NCBI GenBank assembly: GCA_964401845.1
Contig: CAYOAD010000238.1
Location: 1 to 5,431, forward strand
Direction: 5' to 3'
DNA from: CAYFKJ01 sp964401845
GTDB taxonomy: Bacteria > Pseudomonadota > Alphaproteobacteria > UBA2966
Length of the DNA: 5,431 nt
Part shown: one piece after another, positions 5,272-5,431 of the stretch
Numbering within the stretch: position 1 is the first letter of the stretch
Layout of the letters: every line of letters starts with the position of its first letter
Translations under genes and position numbers: made by a program
Notes under the pieces: model-generated
The model's input: the letters and a program-made list of their open reading frames with translations, nothing else
The model's database searches: none
What the model was told of the DNA's origin: nothing

Positions 5272-5431
5272 TCAAAGTCCGATCTTTTGATCGAGTTTCA
5301 GAACCTCGATGATCTTGAATATCGCCGGCATTTCCTTCAGCACCGTGTCGATCTCCTTGGCAAACGTGGCGGGCCGGAAAATGGAGCCTGTTTCGAAGCG
5401 GTCCTTGCTCGTCTTGACCGTGAGCAGCAGC
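5272..5431 (-). CDS. C-terminal 52 residues of an unrecognised protein (5' end outside the window)
   Basis: Reading leftwards from the window edge, an open frame ends at TGA (5274-5272). The fragment starts LLLTVKTSKDRFETGS, continues IFRPATFAKEIDTVLKEMP and ends AIFKIIEVLKLDQKIGL. The last 30 residues look like one or two amphipathic helices rich in Lys, Glu and Ile. I do not recognise the family. The case for it being a real gene is that the frame stays open across the whole visible stretch, its third positions are G/C-rich, and its stop sits 1 nt before the GNAT start on the same strand, a typical operon junction. Confidence 0.6.
   Translation of the reverse strand, partial: LLLTVKTSKDRFETGSIFRPATFAKEIDTVLKEMPAIFKIIEVLKLDQKIGL

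Noticed and set aside
1..5431. A defence system, mobile element, CRISPR array or RNA gene
   Set aside because: No transposase, integrase, repeat array, tRNA-like or rRNA-like sequence was seen; all sizeable frames are metabolic, regulatory or acetyltransferase genes, apart from one unrecognised fragment.

Overview
The window looks like a piece of a GC-rich proteobacterial chromosome, most likely alphaproteobacterial. This rests on the base composition, a strong G/C bias at third codon positions, tightly packed short operons and the gene families present; the taxonomic call is an inference. I see no RNA genes, insertion sequences, CRISPR arrays or phage genes. Coding sequence fills almost everything. 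The only sizeable gap is about 120 bp between two divergent genes.

Layout: (1) Bases 1-1164 (+) hold the 3' part of an Old Yellow Enzyme (OYE) type flavin oxidoreductase. It has a four-cysteine Fe-S motif and a C-terminal fibronectin-III-like domain. (2) An AMP-forming aryl-CoA ligase of the 2-aminobenzoate/benzoate-CoA ligase type (1157-2818, +) overlaps it by 8 nt. (3) Tail to tail with the ligase, 3 nt away, is an HxlR-family regulator with a C-terminal SCP2-like domain (2822-3505, -). (4) A divergent control region (3506-3625) carries a perfect 7-5-7 dyad, AAGTACA-GATCT-TGTACTT. (5) An acyl-CoA-dehydrogenase-fold flavoprotein (3626-4756, +) lacks the usual catalytic glutamate. (6) A GNAT acetyltransferase (4764-5270, -) converges on it with 7 nt between the stops. 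It is preceded on its own strand by the last 52 codons of an unrecognised gene (5272-5431, -).

How the genes may work together (inference): the ligase would activate an aromatic acid, possibly 2-aminobenzoate, to its CoA thioester in the cytoplasm. The OYE-type reductase and the acyl-CoA-dehydrogenase-like flavoprotein would then reduce, oxidise or hydroxylate the ring or the alicyclic CoA intermediate. The HxlR/SCP2 protein would sense a related ligand, possibly an acyl- or aryl-CoA, through its C-terminal domain. It would control itself and the flavoprotein gene through the shared dyad. The GNAT gene and the partial gene appear to be a separate transcription unit.

The most notable points are the Fe-S OYE whose usual FAD/NAD module is replaced by a FnIII-like domain, the missing glutamate in the acyl-CoA-dehydrogenase-like protein, a probable leaderless autoregulated HxlR gene, and inverted repeats buried in coding sequence at both convergent gene junctions.
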